This document shows, one piece after another, positions 19,616-29,146 of a stretch of 64,000 nucleotides of DNA. The stretch covers positions 1 to 64,000 of the forward strand of contig JAGPUW010000014.1 of assembly GCA_018069465.1 (NCBI GenBank), in the 5' to 3' direction. How positions within the stretch are numbered: the stretch's first letter is position 1; every line of letters starts with the position of its first letter. A program made the position numbers and the translations under genes. Source of the stretch: Gammaproteobacteria bacterium (lineage in GTDB: Bacteria; Pseudomonadota; Gammaproteobacteria; Pseudomonadales; Porticoccaceae). The notes under the pieces are model-generated. The model did not search any database, was not told the origin of the DNA, and saw only the letters and a list, made by a program, of their open reading frames with translations.

Positions 19616-20964
19616 AGCCTTATATCAACGAAGGCCTCGCTGCGGATTTCCTGCAGCCAGATGGGGAGCTCCTCGGCGTACTTGCGTTGGCCCAGGGCGT
19701 TGCGCGCCTGATTGTTGATGAGCTTTTCGCTGAAGTCCTGACTGCGTCGTCCGGTGACCTGAATAATATGCCAGCCAAACTGGCTGAACACGGGCTCGCT
19801 GATCTCGTCGACTTTGAGCCCCGCGGAGGTGCTTTCGAAGATGGGCACGAACTGCCCTGGTGTCGACCAGCCGAGGTCGCCGCCCTTGAGCGCGGTGCCC
19901 GGGTCTTCGGAAAATTCTCTGGCTAGGTCGGCAAAGTCTTCGCCGGCAACAATGCGTGCTCGCAACGCGCTGATTTTTTCAAGGGCGCCTTCTTTACTGA
20001 GAATCTCATTGGGCTTGATCAATATGTGGCGGTTATTGACTTGCTGTATCAGCTGCTCGCCGCCACCGCGTCGCTCGTAAAGCTTTAAGAGGTGAATGCC
20101 CGCGTCACTTTGCAGGGGCGGCGACACTTCGCCGGGCTCGAGCTTGGCCAGTGCCTCGCTGAACAGCGCGGGTAGTTGTATCGCTTTGCGCCAGCCTAAA
20201 TCCCCGCCTTTGAGGGCGTTGGGCCCCCGCGAGTTGAGTATGGCGATGTTGCGAAAGTCATCGCTGTCGATGGCCTGCTGGCGCAGTTGGCTGGACCGCT
20301 CGAGGGTGGCGTCGAGTTCTGCGGGGTTCGCCGAGGAGGGGAGTGTCAGTAGAATATGCCCGACATTAAGATCGGGGGAGGTCATCAGCTGCCCCTCTTC
20401 AGAGTGCAGAAAGTTTTCGACTTCCTGATCGCTGATCTCTATACGCCGCTTGACCATGCCCTGCTGTACGCGGCCAATGATCATGTCCTGGCTAAACTGC
20501 TGGCGCAGCTGGGCGAGGCTCAAGCCATCGTTGTGGGCCATGGCGACAAACTGGTCAAAGCTCATATTTTGTTGTTCGGCGGTGCGAGTCAGAGCCTCAT
20601 TGAGTTCTTTGTCGCCAATTTTGATACCGGCTCTTTCCGCCATGGCGAGCTGAATGCGATCGAGGATCAGCTTGTCGAGCACCTGAGAGACCAGGGCTTC
20701 CTTGGGCGGGGTTGGCTGGCGCTGTTGTTGCTGTGCTGCCTGGCGTTGTAACTGACGATAAAATTGCTCGGTGTGCGCGCGCAATTCGCTGTCCATCACC
20801 ACGTCTTCGTTGACAATGGCGGCAATGCCATCGAGGGGCACGAGTTCTGCCCAGCACGTCGTTGCCCCGAGCAGCAGGCCCAGGCCCAGCGTTCGCCAGC
20901 CCCTGCGCCGCGCTGGTTTTGTGTGTGTTGCCCGAGGGCTCGCTTTATCTTGGTTCATAGCCAT
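19612..20964 (-). CDS. surA: Periplasmic chaperone / peptidyl-prolyl isomerase SurA
   Basis: 450 aa. A signal peptide ([13 protein letters not shown], about residues 25-39) precedes the SurA N-terminal domain ([14 protein letters not shown]). Two parvulin domains follow, around 195-300 ([13 protein letters not shown] to [11 protein letters not shown]) and 305-410 ([10 protein letters not shown] to [11 protein letters not shown]). SurA carries outer-membrane proteins, including LptD, across the periplasm. It overlaps lptD by 20 bases and pdxA by 4. Confidence 0.96.
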   Translation of the reverse strand: MAMNQDKASPRATHTKPARRRGWRTLGLGLLLGATTCWAELVPLDGIAAIVNEDVVMDSELRAHTEQFYRQLQRQAAQQQQRQPTPPKEALVSQVLDKLILDRIQLAMAERAGIKIGDKELNEALTRTAEQQNMSFDQFVAMAHNDGLSLAQLRQQFSQDMIIGRVQQGMVKRRIEISDQEVENFLHSEEGQLMTSPDLNVGHILLTLPSSANPAELDATLERSSQLRQQAIDSDDFRNIAILNSRGPNALKGGDLGWRKAIQLPALFSEALAKLEPGEVSPPLQSDAGIHLLKLYERRGGGEQLIQQVNNRHILIKPNEILSKEGALEKISALRARIVAGEDFADLAREFSEDPGTALKGGDLGWSTPGQFVPIFESTSAGLKVDEISEPVFSQFGWHIIQVTGRRSQDFSEKLINNQARNALGQRKYAEELPIWLQEIRSEAFVDIRL

Positions 20965-23566
20965 AAATACCGTCGCTCAAAATGCTGTCAAGGGTTCCGC
21001 CGGTACCGGCAAGGCCTTTTAATTGGATTTGGAAGAAAATGCCATCGTCATACTCCAGCTCTTCTTCGGGGATTAGCAGATCGTCATCTCGATCCAGCCA
21101 GTGGCGGGCGATGATGGCAGCACGCCAGCAGCAGCTGTTGTATTCGACGCCGCCGAAAACTTCGAGTTCCCGGCTGTTGGTGAGGTCCTGGTTCCAGCGG
21201 CCGATGAGACTCCAGCGGCGGCCGATAGGCAGGTAGGCAGACAGGTCTGCCTGCTCAATATCGGCGTCGAATTCCTCGCTGCCAACAAAGCGCGGGTCTT
21301 CCCGCGTGTAGCGATAACTGGCATTAAATAGCCCTTTGTTATCACCACGATAGCGCAGACTAAAGCTACCCTTGTTGACGAGGTCGCTGCCGTCGTTATA
21401 GAGAATGTCGGATTGCAGGCGCCAGCGTTTACTGAACTGGGCACCAAATTCGGCGGCGAGATCGGAGTCGTCGCTGCGCAGCTCCTCATTGGGGGCGGCG
21501 TAGTTGAGTGCAACTTCTCTATCGTCGAGATAAAAGACCTGTCCGATACTGGCGTGCATGCGTTCGATGCCACTGCTGGTGTCGATCAGGCGGGTGGTCA
21601 GCGCCACGGTGACCTGCTCTGCATCGCTAATGCGGTCGCTGCCGGAAAAGCGTTCATCGCGGAACAGTTGCTGATAGCTAAAGGTCAGCTCGTCGGTGTC
21701 AAAATCGGGGTTGTCACTCTGATCCTCGGTTTTGGCGTTGAGATAATAAATGCGCGGTTCGAGCGTTTGCGTGTGCTGGCCGAACAGGCTGGAGATGCGC
21801 TCGAAAAACAGGCCGGCGTCGATAATGCCCACCGGTACTGTGCTTGAGGGGCTGTCATCGCCGCCCGGTGCGAGGGGGTCGTCGAGATCGTAGCTGAGGT
21901 GCTTGAGTTTGAAGGTTGGGCGGAAGTAGCCCCACAGCCATTGCTTATCGAGACTGACCGAGTAGTCCGAGCGCAGGCGATCGCCGGTGACGCGATTATT
22001 GTCGTTGTGATCGAAGACGGTAAACTGATTATTCAGTTTGAAGAAAATGTCCTGAGCGCCGGCCTGAATACGGTATTCGCCGTTGGCGTGCACGCGGGGT
22101 AGCTGTTGGTATTGCTCGTCGGTGTTGTTGATTAAAGTTTGATATTCAGTGGCGCTGAGGCCCAAATTCCAGTGGCTGGTTCGGTAGTCGAGACCGGCGA
22201 ATTGCTTGAGGTGGGTTTGGCTGCGGGCCTCAAGTGTGGCGTTGCCAATATCGCGGAAATAGTCCTCGTCGCTGACCTTGGTGTAGTCGATGGTACTGCC
22301 CCAGCGCTTGCCGGTGCCGCCGCGATGGTCAAGCATGGCGAGCCAGCGATCCTCGCCCTCGAGGGGTTTTAGCTGGGTGATGGGGTCGACCTCGACGTCG
22401 CCGCCGTCGTCATCGCCGAGCCAGCCGCCGCCCAGAATTGTCTCTGTCAGCCTTGACAGGTGACGCAATTCGAGCTCGAGCATTGCGCCGCGTTCCTGCA
22501 TATAGCGCGGTGTAATGGTGGCATCGTAATTGGGCGCCAGATTGAGGTAAATGGGTTGTGCGTAGTCGAAGCCGTTTCTGTCGCTGAAGCTGACTTCCGG
22601 AAACAGTAGACCACTGGCGCGGCGATCATCGACGGGGTAGCGTATCCAGGGCAGGTAGATGACAGGCACATCTTTAATTTTAATGCGCACGTGCTTGGCG
22701 GTGGCGATACCCGTTTGCGGGTTGATGGCAATGTCGCTCGATACCATTGTCCAGGTGTTGTTGCCGGGCTCGCAGGTAGTATAGGTGGCATTGTCGATGG
22801 CAATCATGCCGTCTTCCTGGCGTGCCACTGCACCTGCCGTGCCGCGTATCGCCGCTTCGTGGAAGACCCAGGTGGCGTCATCGACAGCGAGCTCGCCAGA
22901 GTCGAGGTTAAAATGGGCTTGCTTGCCCAGTAACAACAGACCGGGCTCGCGAAGCTGTACGTTGCCTTTAAGAGTGGCGGTGCGCGCGTCCTGGTCGAGC
23001 ACGGCGGTATCGCTGCGAACCTGGCGATAACCCTGGGAAATTTGCACGTCACCCTTCATGGTGGCGACGTTGTCCTGGGCTTCGGTACTGGTAGAGCTGG
23101 CGTGCAAGGGGGCGTCGTCGGGGTTCAGCTCGGCATCGGGGTAATCTCGCGGTGGCTCGACATAGCGACCGCAGCAGCCGTCGGCCTGGCTTTGTTTTTG
23201 TGCTTCGCTAAGCGCGGCTTCGTCCACCCAGTCGAGATTGCGCGGTGTACTAACGCGGGGCTCATCGGCTTTTATCGAGGCTTTTGTAGTGGCCGAGCGG
23301 CGTTTGAGATAGCGGTGGGGCGGTATCTTGAACGCCGGGCCGGGGGCGGTGTATTCGGCGCAAGACCAGCTGCCATCCTCCGTAGTGTCGCAACGCCACT
23401 CAATATGACTGTTGCTGGCGAGGGCTTGCGATTCGACGTCGTTCTCCTCACCCAGGGCGGAAGCGGTGCCAAGGAGTCCACAGCTAAGCCCAAGTAAGCG
23501 CAGGGCTGTCATTCGAAAGGGCATGGCGTGTCGATGGTAGAACCTGACAAAAAAGGTTGGTGGCAT
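20945..23566 (-). CDS. lptD: LPS-assembly protein LptD
   Basis: Up to 873 aa outer-membrane barrel that, with LptE, inserts lipopolysaccharide into the outer leaflet. Periplasmic OstA-like repeats lie around residues 165-270 (MKGDVQISQGYRQVRSD and LKGNVQLREPG); then the jellyroll/barrel with VPVIYLPWIRYPVDDRRASG. Cysteines occur in the N-terminal part (WRCDTTEDGSWSC, ADGCCGRY) and as the C-terminal pair NSCCWR, matching the long-range disulfide scheme of LptD. An internal ATG at 23524 (MPFRMTALRL) gives a cleaner signal peptide and may be the true start. First gene of the minus-strand unit. Confidence 0.95.
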   Translation of the reverse strand: MPPTFFVRFYHRHAMPFRMTALRLLGLSCGLLGTASALGEENDVESQALASNSHIEWRCDTTEDGSWSCAEYTAPGPAFKIPPHRYLKRRSATTKASIKADEPRVSTPRNLDWVDEAALSEAQKQSQADGCCGRYVEPPRDYPDAELNPDDAPLHASSTSTEAQDNVATMKGDVQISQGYRQVRSDTAVLDQDARTATLKGNVQLREPGLLLLGKQAHFNLDSGELAVDDATWVFHEAAIRGTAGAVARQEDGMIAIDNATYTTCEPGNNTWTMVSSDIAINPQTGIATAKHVRIKIKDVPVIYLPWIRYPVDDRRASGLLFPEVSFSDRNGFDYAQPIYLNLAPNYDATITPRYMQERGAMLELELRHLSRLTETILGGGWLGDDDGGDVEVDPITQLKPLEGEDRWLAMLDHRGGTGKRWGSTIDYTKVSDEDYFRDIGNATLEARSQTHLKQFAGLDYRTSHWNLGLSATEYQTLINNTDEQYQQLPRVHANGEYRIQAGAQDIFFKLNNQFTVFDHNDNNRVTGDRLRSDYSVSLDKQWLWGYFRPTFKLKHLSYDLDDPLAPGGDDSPSSTVPVGIIDAGLFFERISSLFGQHTQTLEPRIYYLNAKTEDQSDNPDFDTDELTFSYQQLFRDERFSGSDRISDAEQVTVALTTRLIDTSSGIERMHASIGQVFYLDDREVALNYAAPNEELRSDDSDLAAEFGAQFSKRWRLQSDILYNDGSDLVNKGSFSLRYRGDNKGLFNASYRYTREDPRFVGSEEFDADIEQADLSAYLPIGRRWSLIGRWNQDLTNSRELEVFGGVEYNSCCWRAAIIARHWLDRDDDLLIPEEELEYDDGIFFQIQLKGLAGTGGTLDSILSDGIYGYEPR

Positions 23567-23711
23567 TCTTGTTATCCGGTTGCGGCCTTGAGCGGGCTGT
23601 CAGTACTTAAAACTGTAACTCGTCATTTTACCTAAAGTCAGCGAGGGTGCGAGTACCACGGGAGGCTTTAGGCTAAAATAAGTGCTTTCTGGCGCTTTGT
23701 TGTGGATTTTT

Positions 23712-24761
23712 ATGGGTGATTTAAACGCTCTGCAAAACTGGTTTGGCAAATTTCAGCCGGGGCAGTTGCCCGCTGCCGATTTACAGTTGCTGCCGGTCAC
23801 CGGCGATGCCGGCTTTCGAGCCTATTTTCGCAGCAATACTCAGCCTTCTTTTATTGCCGCGCTGGCGCCGCCCGAGCACGAAAACAACCCGGCTTTTGTG
23901 AATATTGCCATCGCCATGGCCAAAGGTGGCGTCCATGTGCCAAAAATTTATGCGGTGGATTATGAGCGTGGTTTCCTCCTGCAGGAGGATTTGGGTGAGA
24001 CCCTGTATCTCGATGTGCTAAACAGGGAGACCCAAAACCCGCTCTACGAGCGAGCCGAGGCGACGCTGCTACAAATACAAAAACTGCCCGCCGACAGCGG
24101 GCTCTTCCCCGCCTATGATGCGGCGCTACTGCGGCGCGAACTGGAACTCTTCCCCGAGTGGTTCGTTGGCAAATTACTCGGTGTCAAAGTCGATGCCCAG
24201 GTCCGCAGTTTATTTGATGAGGTCTTTAGCACCTTGCTGGATAGCGCCGCTGAACAGCCGCAGGTGGTGGTGCACCGGGATTTTCACTCGCGCAATTTAC
24301 TGGTGTTGGACGATGGCGGTGTTGGTGTTATCGACTTTCAGGATGCCGTGTTCGGCCCCCTGAGTTATGACCTGGTGTCTCTGCTGCGCGATTGCTATAT
24401 CCGTTGGCCCCAGTCTTTGGTGGAGCAACGTGTCGAGGGTTTTCGCCGCAAACTGCTGGCCCAACCCGCTGGCGAAGACGCGGCCCCTATCCCCGATGCC
24501 GCGACCTTTCTGCGCTGGTTTGATTTGATGGGCTTGCAGCGACATTTAAAGGTACTGGGTATTTTTGCCCGCCTGTCGCTGCGTGATGGCAAAACGCGCT
24601 ATTTGGCCGACCTGCCGCTGGTGCTGCGCTACGTATTAGAGGTGGCGCAAAAGCATCCGGAAACACAGGCTTTTTACCAGTGGTTTGTGGAACATCTCGA
24701 GCCGCAAATGCGTGATCAAAAGTGGTATCAGCCCTGGCAAACGGCGGGCGAGTCGGCATGA
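23712..24761 (+). CDS. amgK: N-acetylmuramate/N-acetylglucosamine kinase AmgK
   Basis: 349 aa aminoglycoside phosphotransferase-fold kinase. Brenner motif VVHRDFHSRNLLV and metal motif GVIDFQDAVFGPLSYDL. Followed by murU with an ATGA overlap, the arrangement of the Pseudomonas AmgK-MurU peptidoglycan-recycling pathway, in which AmgK phosphorylates MurNAc at C1. The frame opens 30 bases earlier, but the ATG at 23712 (MGDLNALQNW) fits the family. Divergent from lptD, also as in Pseudomonas. Confidence 0.93.
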   Translation: MGDLNALQNWFGKFQPGQLPAADLQLLPVTGDAGFRAYFRSNTQPSFIAALAPPEHENNPAFVNIAIAMAKGGVHVPKIYAVDYERGFLLQEDLGETLYLDVLNRETQNPLYERAEATLLQIQKLPADSGLFPAYDAALLRRELELFPEWFVGKLLGVKVDAQVRSLFDEVFSTLLDSAAEQPQVVVHRDFHSRNLLVLDDGGVGVIDFQDAVFGPLSYDLVSLLRDCYIRWPQSLVEQRVEGFRRKLLAQPAGEDAAPIPDAATFLRWFDLMGLQRHLKVLGIFARLSLRDGKTRYLADLPLVLRYVLEVAQKHPETQAFYQWFVEHLEPQMRDQKWYQPWQTAGESA

Positions 24762-25468
24762 AAGCGATGATACTGGCGGCGGGCTTTGGCAAGCGCCTGC
24801 GCCCGCTCACCGAGCACACGCCAAAGCCTTTACTGGAAGTTCGCGGTAAACCGCTGATCGTCCACCACCTTGAAGCGTTGGCGCGGGCGGGTATCAAAGA
24901 AGTAGTGATTAACAGTGCCTGGCTCGCTGAAAAGTTAGAGGCCTATGTGGGCGATGGTCGTCAGTACGGACTCCGCGTTGCCTGGTCGCGAGAGGTCGAG
25001 CCACTGGAGACCGGCGGCGGTATTTGCCAGGCCCTGCCCCTGCTCGGTGCACAGCCTTTCTTATTGGTGAATGGTGATGTGTGGACGGACTATCCCTTCG
25101 AGCAACTACTGGCGCAGTCACTGGATAAAGATCGCCTCGCTCATTTGGTGCTGGTGGAGAACCCCGAGCACAACCTCGGCGGTGATTATTGCTTTGCCGG
25201 GCAGGGGGATGGGGTCGAGATCTTAAGCGGCGTTTTGGCGGGGCCTTTGGCCGTCGAAAAACTAGAAGGCCGACAGACTTACACCTTTAGCGGGCTGAGT
25301 GTGCTGCACCCGCAACTGTTTACCGCTTGCCACCGCAGTCGGGCCTTCCCCCTGCGCGATGTGTTTGCCCCCGCTTTTCGCACGGGCCACATTAGCGGTG
25401 AGCTCTACCGGGGCGAGTGGTGCGATGTGGGTACGGTGGAGCGCCTGGAGGCACTCAACCAGCAATAA
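24758..25468 (+). CDS. murU: N-acetylmuramate alpha-1-phosphate uridylyltransferase MurU
   Basis: 236 aa nucleotidyltransferase starting MKAMILAAGFGKRLRPLTEH followed by TPKPLL, the signature of the family. It makes UDP-MurNAc from MurNAc-1-phosphate, feeding recycled sugar back to peptidoglycan synthesis and bypassing fosfomycin-sensitive MurA. NGDVWTDYPF contains the metal-binding Asp. The ATG overlaps the amgK stop by 4 bases. Confidence 0.93.
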   Translation: MKAMILAAGFGKRLRPLTEHTPKPLLEVRGKPLIVHHLEALARAGIKEVVINSAWLAEKLEAYVGDGRQYGLRVAWSREVEPLETGGGICQALPLLGAQPFLLVNGDVWTDYPFEQLLAQSLDKDRLAHLVLVENPEHNLGGDYCFAGQGDGVEILSGVLAGPLAVEKLEGRQTYTFSGLSVLHPQLFTACHRSRAFPLRDVFAPAFRTGHISGELYRGEWCDVGTVERLEALNQQ

Positions 25469-25621
25469 GGCCCGCTGCTTTCTTTAAGGGCTTGCCCGTG
25501 TTTTAAGTGGGTGGCAGCGAGTAAAGCCTTCTCTGTTAGTGCGCTTTATAGCTACAATGGGGTGTTTGGATTCAGCTCTTGCTGGCCACTCCTCTATTAA
25601 TGGATAGTTCCTGAGGTTGCT

Positions 25622-26818
25622 ATGTTTTCATCGCTCGACGCGCTTGCCCCCGACCCCATTCTCGGCCTGATTGCCCTGGCCAATAAAGACAATAACCCCC
25701 GAAAGGTCGACCTCGGTGTTGGTGTTTATAAAGACGAGTCGGGCTTAACGCCGATTATGGCGGCCGTTAAAACGGCGGAATTTAACTGCGCTGAGAAAGA
25801 GCTCACCAAAGCCTATATCGGCCCCGCCGGCCCTGCGGAGTTTAATAACGGCATCCGCGAGTTGATTTTTGGCGCCCAGCACCCCGCACTACAGGCGGGT
25901 CGGGTTAGTACCGTACTCACGCCCGGCGGCTGTGGTGCGCTGCGCGTTGGCGCCGAGTTTCTTAAGCGTTGCAATGACAACGCCACCGTCTGGGTCAGCG
26001 ATCCGACCTGGGCCAACCACCTGCCCCTGCTCGGCAACGCCGGCTTGAAACTGGCGGAATACCCCTATTACGAGGCGGGCAGCAGTACCATTAAATTCGA
26101 CGAAATGATGTCTGCCCTGGCCAATGCAGGCAAAGGTGACATCGTCCTTCTGCACGGTTGTTGCCACAACCCTTGCGGCGCCGACCTCAGCGAAGATCAG
26201 TGGCAGGCGCTCACCGATCTGGCGGCGAAGAATGGTTTTCTGCCTTTTATTGATCTGGCCTACCAGGGCTTTGGTCGCGGTCTCGATGAAGACGCCTTCG
26301 GCCCCCGCTTAATGGCGGCGCAATTACCCGAACTGTTGGTGGCTAGTTCCTGCTCGAAAAACTTTGGCCTCTACCGCGAGCGCGTCGGCAGTTTGTCCGT
26401 GCTCGGCGACAGCTCGACACAGGCCGAGGCGGCGCTGACCCACATTAACAATGTGGTGCGCGGCAATTACTCCATGCCGCCCTCCCACGGCGGCGCCATT
26501 GTCGGTGAAATTCTCGGTGATCAGGCGCTGCGTCAAAGCTGGGAAAGCGAACTCGCGGCCATGCGCAACCGTATTAATCAGCTGCGAGTGCTGCTGGTTG
26601 ATAAGCTCAGTGCCCAAAATGTCGATGCGGACTTTTCTTTTATCGCCAGGCAGCACGGTATGTTTTCCTTCCTCGGTTTAAGCCTTGCCCAGGTCGAGCA
26701 GCTGCGCGAGCAGTACAGTATCTATATGGTCGGCTCCAGCCGGGTGAATATCGCCGGCATCAGTCAGACCAATATCGACTATGTGGCCCAGTCTATTGCC
26801 GCAGTGCTCGCCAGATAG
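25622..26818 (+). CDS. Aromatic-amino-acid / aspartate aminotransferase
   Basis: 398 aa class-I (Ia subgroup) PLP aminotransferase. Lys246 in SSCSKNFGLYRERVG is the Schiff-base lysine; DLGVGVYKDESG, NPCGADLS and the C-terminal SSRVNIAGIS (substrate Arg) are conserved. It interconverts aspartate/aromatic amino acids and their keto acids with 2-oxoglutarate. Sequence alone does not separate AspC from TyrB/PhhC function. The start follows TGAGGTTGCT. A possible -10 TACAAT lies at 25553-25558. Confidence 0.93.
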   Translation: MFSSLDALAPDPILGLIALANKDNNPRKVDLGVGVYKDESGLTPIMAAVKTAEFNCAEKELTKAYIGPAGPAEFNNGIRELIFGAQHPALQAGRVSTVLTPGGCGALRVGAEFLKRCNDNATVWVSDPTWANHLPLLGNAGLKLAEYPYYEAGSSTIKFDEMMSALANAGKGDIVLLHGCCHNPCGADLSEDQWQALTDLAAKNGFLPFIDLAYQGFGRGLDEDAFGPRLMAAQLPELLVASSCSKNFGLYRERVGSLSVLGDSSTQAEAALTHINNVVRGNYSMPPSHGGAIVGEILGDQALRQSWESELAAMRNRINQLRVLLVDKLSAQNVDADFSFIARQHGMFSFLGLSLAQVEQLREQYSIYMVGSSRVNIAGISQTNIDYVAQSIAAVLAR

Positions 26819-26976
26819 TGGTTTTGCTTTAAGCCTACGCGGGTGCCGGTGGCCTTGTCCTCGGTACTCGTGGTCCTGCCCTGTTATATCTTTTGCATAT
26901 ATTTATTGGCATTGCTCATTGTTTTTAAACTAAGCTATGAGTCAGTGTTTTTCTGTGTGCGGGTCTGCCGACCGAT

Positions 26977-27561
26977 GTGTTTAGCAGACGTGAAGGGGGG
27001 CTTATCAAAGCAAAGAATACCGTGCTTAATAATAACAATAGAGCGCAGCAGCCGCTTCGGCGCTCTGTGTTTTCAGGCTTTTTATCCCTTGCACTACTGG
27101 TATTCAGCCCGCTGTTAGCTGGCCCCGCATTGGCGGACAACGCGCAATTAAAGCCGCCGCACCTGGAATCGGGAGGGGCTTGGGTGTATTCCGTCGAGTC
27201 TGAATTTGATGATGTCAAAGACAGCCTGGTCGAGGCCATCGAAGCGCAAGGCATGGTGATCAGCTATGTCTCCCATGCCGAATCCATGCTCGCACGCACC
27301 GCCGCAAGTATCGGTGGCAAGGTGGTCTACAGTGATGCGGAGGTCTTATTGTTTTGTAAAGCGAATTTGGCCCATCGCCTGGTGGCGGCAAATCCCCACA
27401 ATTTGGTTTTGTGTCCCTATGCGATGTCGGTGTATGGCCTGGTTGATAAGCCTGGGCGTATTTATGTCGGTATTCGCTCACCACAGACGACGGTTGGTGA
27501 GTATCAGGCGGTTCATGACTTATTAACAGGGGTGATTGCAGAGGCTTTGGCTGAACAGTAG
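26977..27561 (+). CDS. Exported DUF302-domain protein
   Basis: About 194 aa. After a basic start comes a signal peptide (SVFSGFLSLALLVFSPLLAGPALA, described as about residues 30-53), then a DUF302-like domain with WVYSVESEFDDVKDSLVEAI and VLLFCKANLAHRLVAANPHN. DUF302 has no established activity; such genes often occur near sulfur or metal redox clusters, and this one lies just before sox. The GTG start at 26977 is uncertain; the GAAGGGGGG at 26991-27000 would fit a later start, but I find no good codon at the right distance. Confidence 0.75.
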   Translation: MFSRREGGLIKAKNTVLNNNNRAQQPLRRSVFSGFLSLALLVFSPLLAGPALADNAQLKPPHLESGGAWVYSVESEFDDVKDSLVEAIEAQGMVISYVSHAESMLARTAASIGGKVVYSDAEVLLFCKANLAHRLVAANPHNLVLCPYAMSVYGLVDKPGRIYVGIRSPQTTVGEYQAVHDLLTGVIAEALAEQ

Positions 27562-27629
27562 TGGCACTTGTTTGGCCTGCCTTTGGTGCAGCGCGGGGGT
27601 GTTTGAAGACTGCGCTTCTTAAAAGCCTT

Positions 27630-27651
27630 TATATTAGAATAAAATAATATA
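27630..27651. promoter_or_regulatory. AT-rich inverted repeat 1 upstream of soxC
   Basis: Perfect 7-bp inverted repeat TATATTA-N8-TAATATA, about 140 bases before soxC. Size and composition resemble operators of ArsR/SmtB-type repressors, the family of the Sox regulator SoxR in other bacteria. Operator function is inferred. Confidence 0.5.
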
Positions 27652-27683
27652 GCAGAAGGATTGATTGCGCGGCCTCATTATAC

Positions 27684-27706
27684 GATTATAGTATTAACAT
27701 ATAATC
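27684..27706. promoter_or_regulatory. AT-rich inverted repeat 2 overlapping a -10 element
   Basis: Perfect 7-bp inverted repeat GATTATA-N9-TATAATC. It contains a perfect -10 TATAAT (27700-27705), but no good -35 lies 16-18 bases upstream. A repressor bound here would block the likely sox promoter. A further TAATAT half-site lies at 27712-27717. Confidence 0.55.
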
Positions 27707-27793
27707 AAATCTAATATGAGGTTGATGTTTTGTTGCTTGCTCAGATGTCTTTCCTGCGAAAGACCAGAAAGTGAAACAAGGCGAGGATTGTAA

Positions 27794-29146
27794 ATGTCGG
27801 ATTCTGACAACAAGAATATGAGTCAAGGCAGCGGGGGCTTGCTCCGCAGTAAGGCGATGCCCAGTTTAAAAACCCTGTCTGGCGAGGCTGAACCTCTCAA
27901 GGGTGGTGATCGCCGGGGCTTTTTAAAAGGCCTGCTGGCGATGACTGGGGCTGCCGCCACGGGGCAAGTTAGCGCGGTCACATCGCGGGGCAATTTGCCC
28001 CCCGAGGTGCCAAGTTGGACAAAGTCTCTGGGCCGAGGTGTGGTTAGCAAGCCCTATGGCACACCCTCTGTTTACGAAAAAGACGTGGTGCGGCGCACGG
28101 TGCCCTGGTTAACGGCTGAATCAATCTCCTCCATCAGCATGAGTCCGCTGCACGAATTGAAGGGCCTGATCACACCCAATGGTCTGGTTTTTGAGCGCTA
28201 CCACGCGGGTGTGCCGGAGATTGATCCCGAGCAGCACCGTTTGATGATTCACGGTCTGGTCGAGCGGCCGCTGATTTTTACCATGGAAGAGCTGGCGCGC
28301 TTCCCCAGTGTCTCTGAAATCAAATTTATTGAATGCCCCGCCAACGGTGGCATGGAGTGGAAGGGGCCACAGATGGAAGGCCTGCAGTTTACCCACGGCA
28401 TGCTGTCGTGTTGCGAGTGGACGGGGGTGCGCCTGTCGACCTTGCTGGCCGAAGTGGGGGTCAAGCCCGAGGGCAAATGGGTGCTGGCAGAGGGTGCCGA
28501 TGGCGCCGCAATGGCCCGTAGTATCCCCATTGAAAAAGCCCTCGACGATACCCTCGTCGTTTACGCCCAGAATGGTGAAGCGCTGCGCCCGGAGCAGGGC
28601 TATCCCGTGCGCTTGTTGAACCCCGGCTGGGAAGGCAATACCAGTGTTAAGTGGCTGCGCCGTCTTGAAATCGGCGACCAGCCCTGGCACATGCGCGAGG
28701 AAACCTCCAAGTACACTGACCTGATGGCCGATGGTCGGGCGCGAAAATTCACCTTCGTGCAGGAATGTAATTCAGTCATTACCTCCCCCTGCCCGGAGAA
28801 GCCCTGGCAAAACGCCGGCTGGTATGAAATTGAAGGTCTGGCCTGGTCTGGCCGAGGTGCTATTAAAGCTGTGGACATCTCTTTTGATGGCGGTGTCAAT
28901 TGGCTCAATGCGCCTCTCAAGGGCATGGTGATGGCGAAATCACTGACCCGCTTTGGCTATCGCTTTAAATGGCCGGGTGGGCCGCTGTTGTTGCAAAGCC
29001 GCGCGCTTGATGAAACCGGCTATGTGCAACCAACCTTGCGCCAGTTGCGAGAGCAGCGCGGCGTTAATTCCATCTATCACAAGAATGCCATTCACACCTG
29101 GCGTGTTGAAGCTGACGGGAGCGTACGCAATGTTCAGATTCCCTGA
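27794..29146 (+). CDS. soxC: Sulfane dehydrogenase molybdenum subunit SoxC
   Basis: 450 aa sulfite-oxidase-family molybdoprotein. A twin-arginine signal (DRRGFLKGLLAMTGAAA, about residues 39-55) sends it folded to the periplasm. Cys181 in FIECPANGG is the expected molybdenum ligand; ITSPCPEKPWQNAGWYEIEGLAWSG starts the dimerisation domain (given by its ends). SoxCD removes six electrons from the sulfane sulfur on SoxY, so thiosulfate can go fully to sulfate without sulfur globules. GAGGA lies 7 bases before the ATG. Overlaps soxD by 17 bases. Confidence 0.95.
   Translation: MSDSDNKNMSQGSGGLLRSKAMPSLKTLSGEAEPLKGGDRRGFLKGLLAMTGAAATGQVSAVTSRGNLPPEVPSWTKSLGRGVVSKPYGTPSVYEKDVVRRTVPWLTAESISSISMSPLHELKGLITPNGLVFERYHAGVPEIDPEQHRLMIHGLVERPLIFTMEELARFPSVSEIKFIECPANGGMEWKGPQMEGLQFTHGMLSCCEWTGVRLSTLLAEVGVKPEGKWVLAEGADGAAMARSIPIEKALDDTLVVYAQNGEALRPEQGYPVRLLNPGWEGNTSVKWLRRLEIGDQPWHMREETSKYTDLMADGRARKFTFVQECNSVITSPCPEKPWQNAGWYEIEGLAWSGRGAIKAVDISFDGGVNWLNAPLKGMVMAKSLTRFGYRFKWPGGPLLLQSRALDETGYVQPTLRQLREQRGVNSIYHKNAIHTWRVEADGSVRNVQIP

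Noticed and set aside
26843-27118. Open frame upstream of the DUF302 gene with a hydrophobic start
   Set aside because: Overlaps the signal-peptide region of the DUF302 gene in another frame; the hydrophobic stretch comes from AT-rich promoter DNA, and no ribosome binding site is present.
28953-29129. Upstream extension of SoxD
   Set aside because: It lies inside soxC and would bury the signal peptide; the ATG at 29130 gives an export signal with lipobox.
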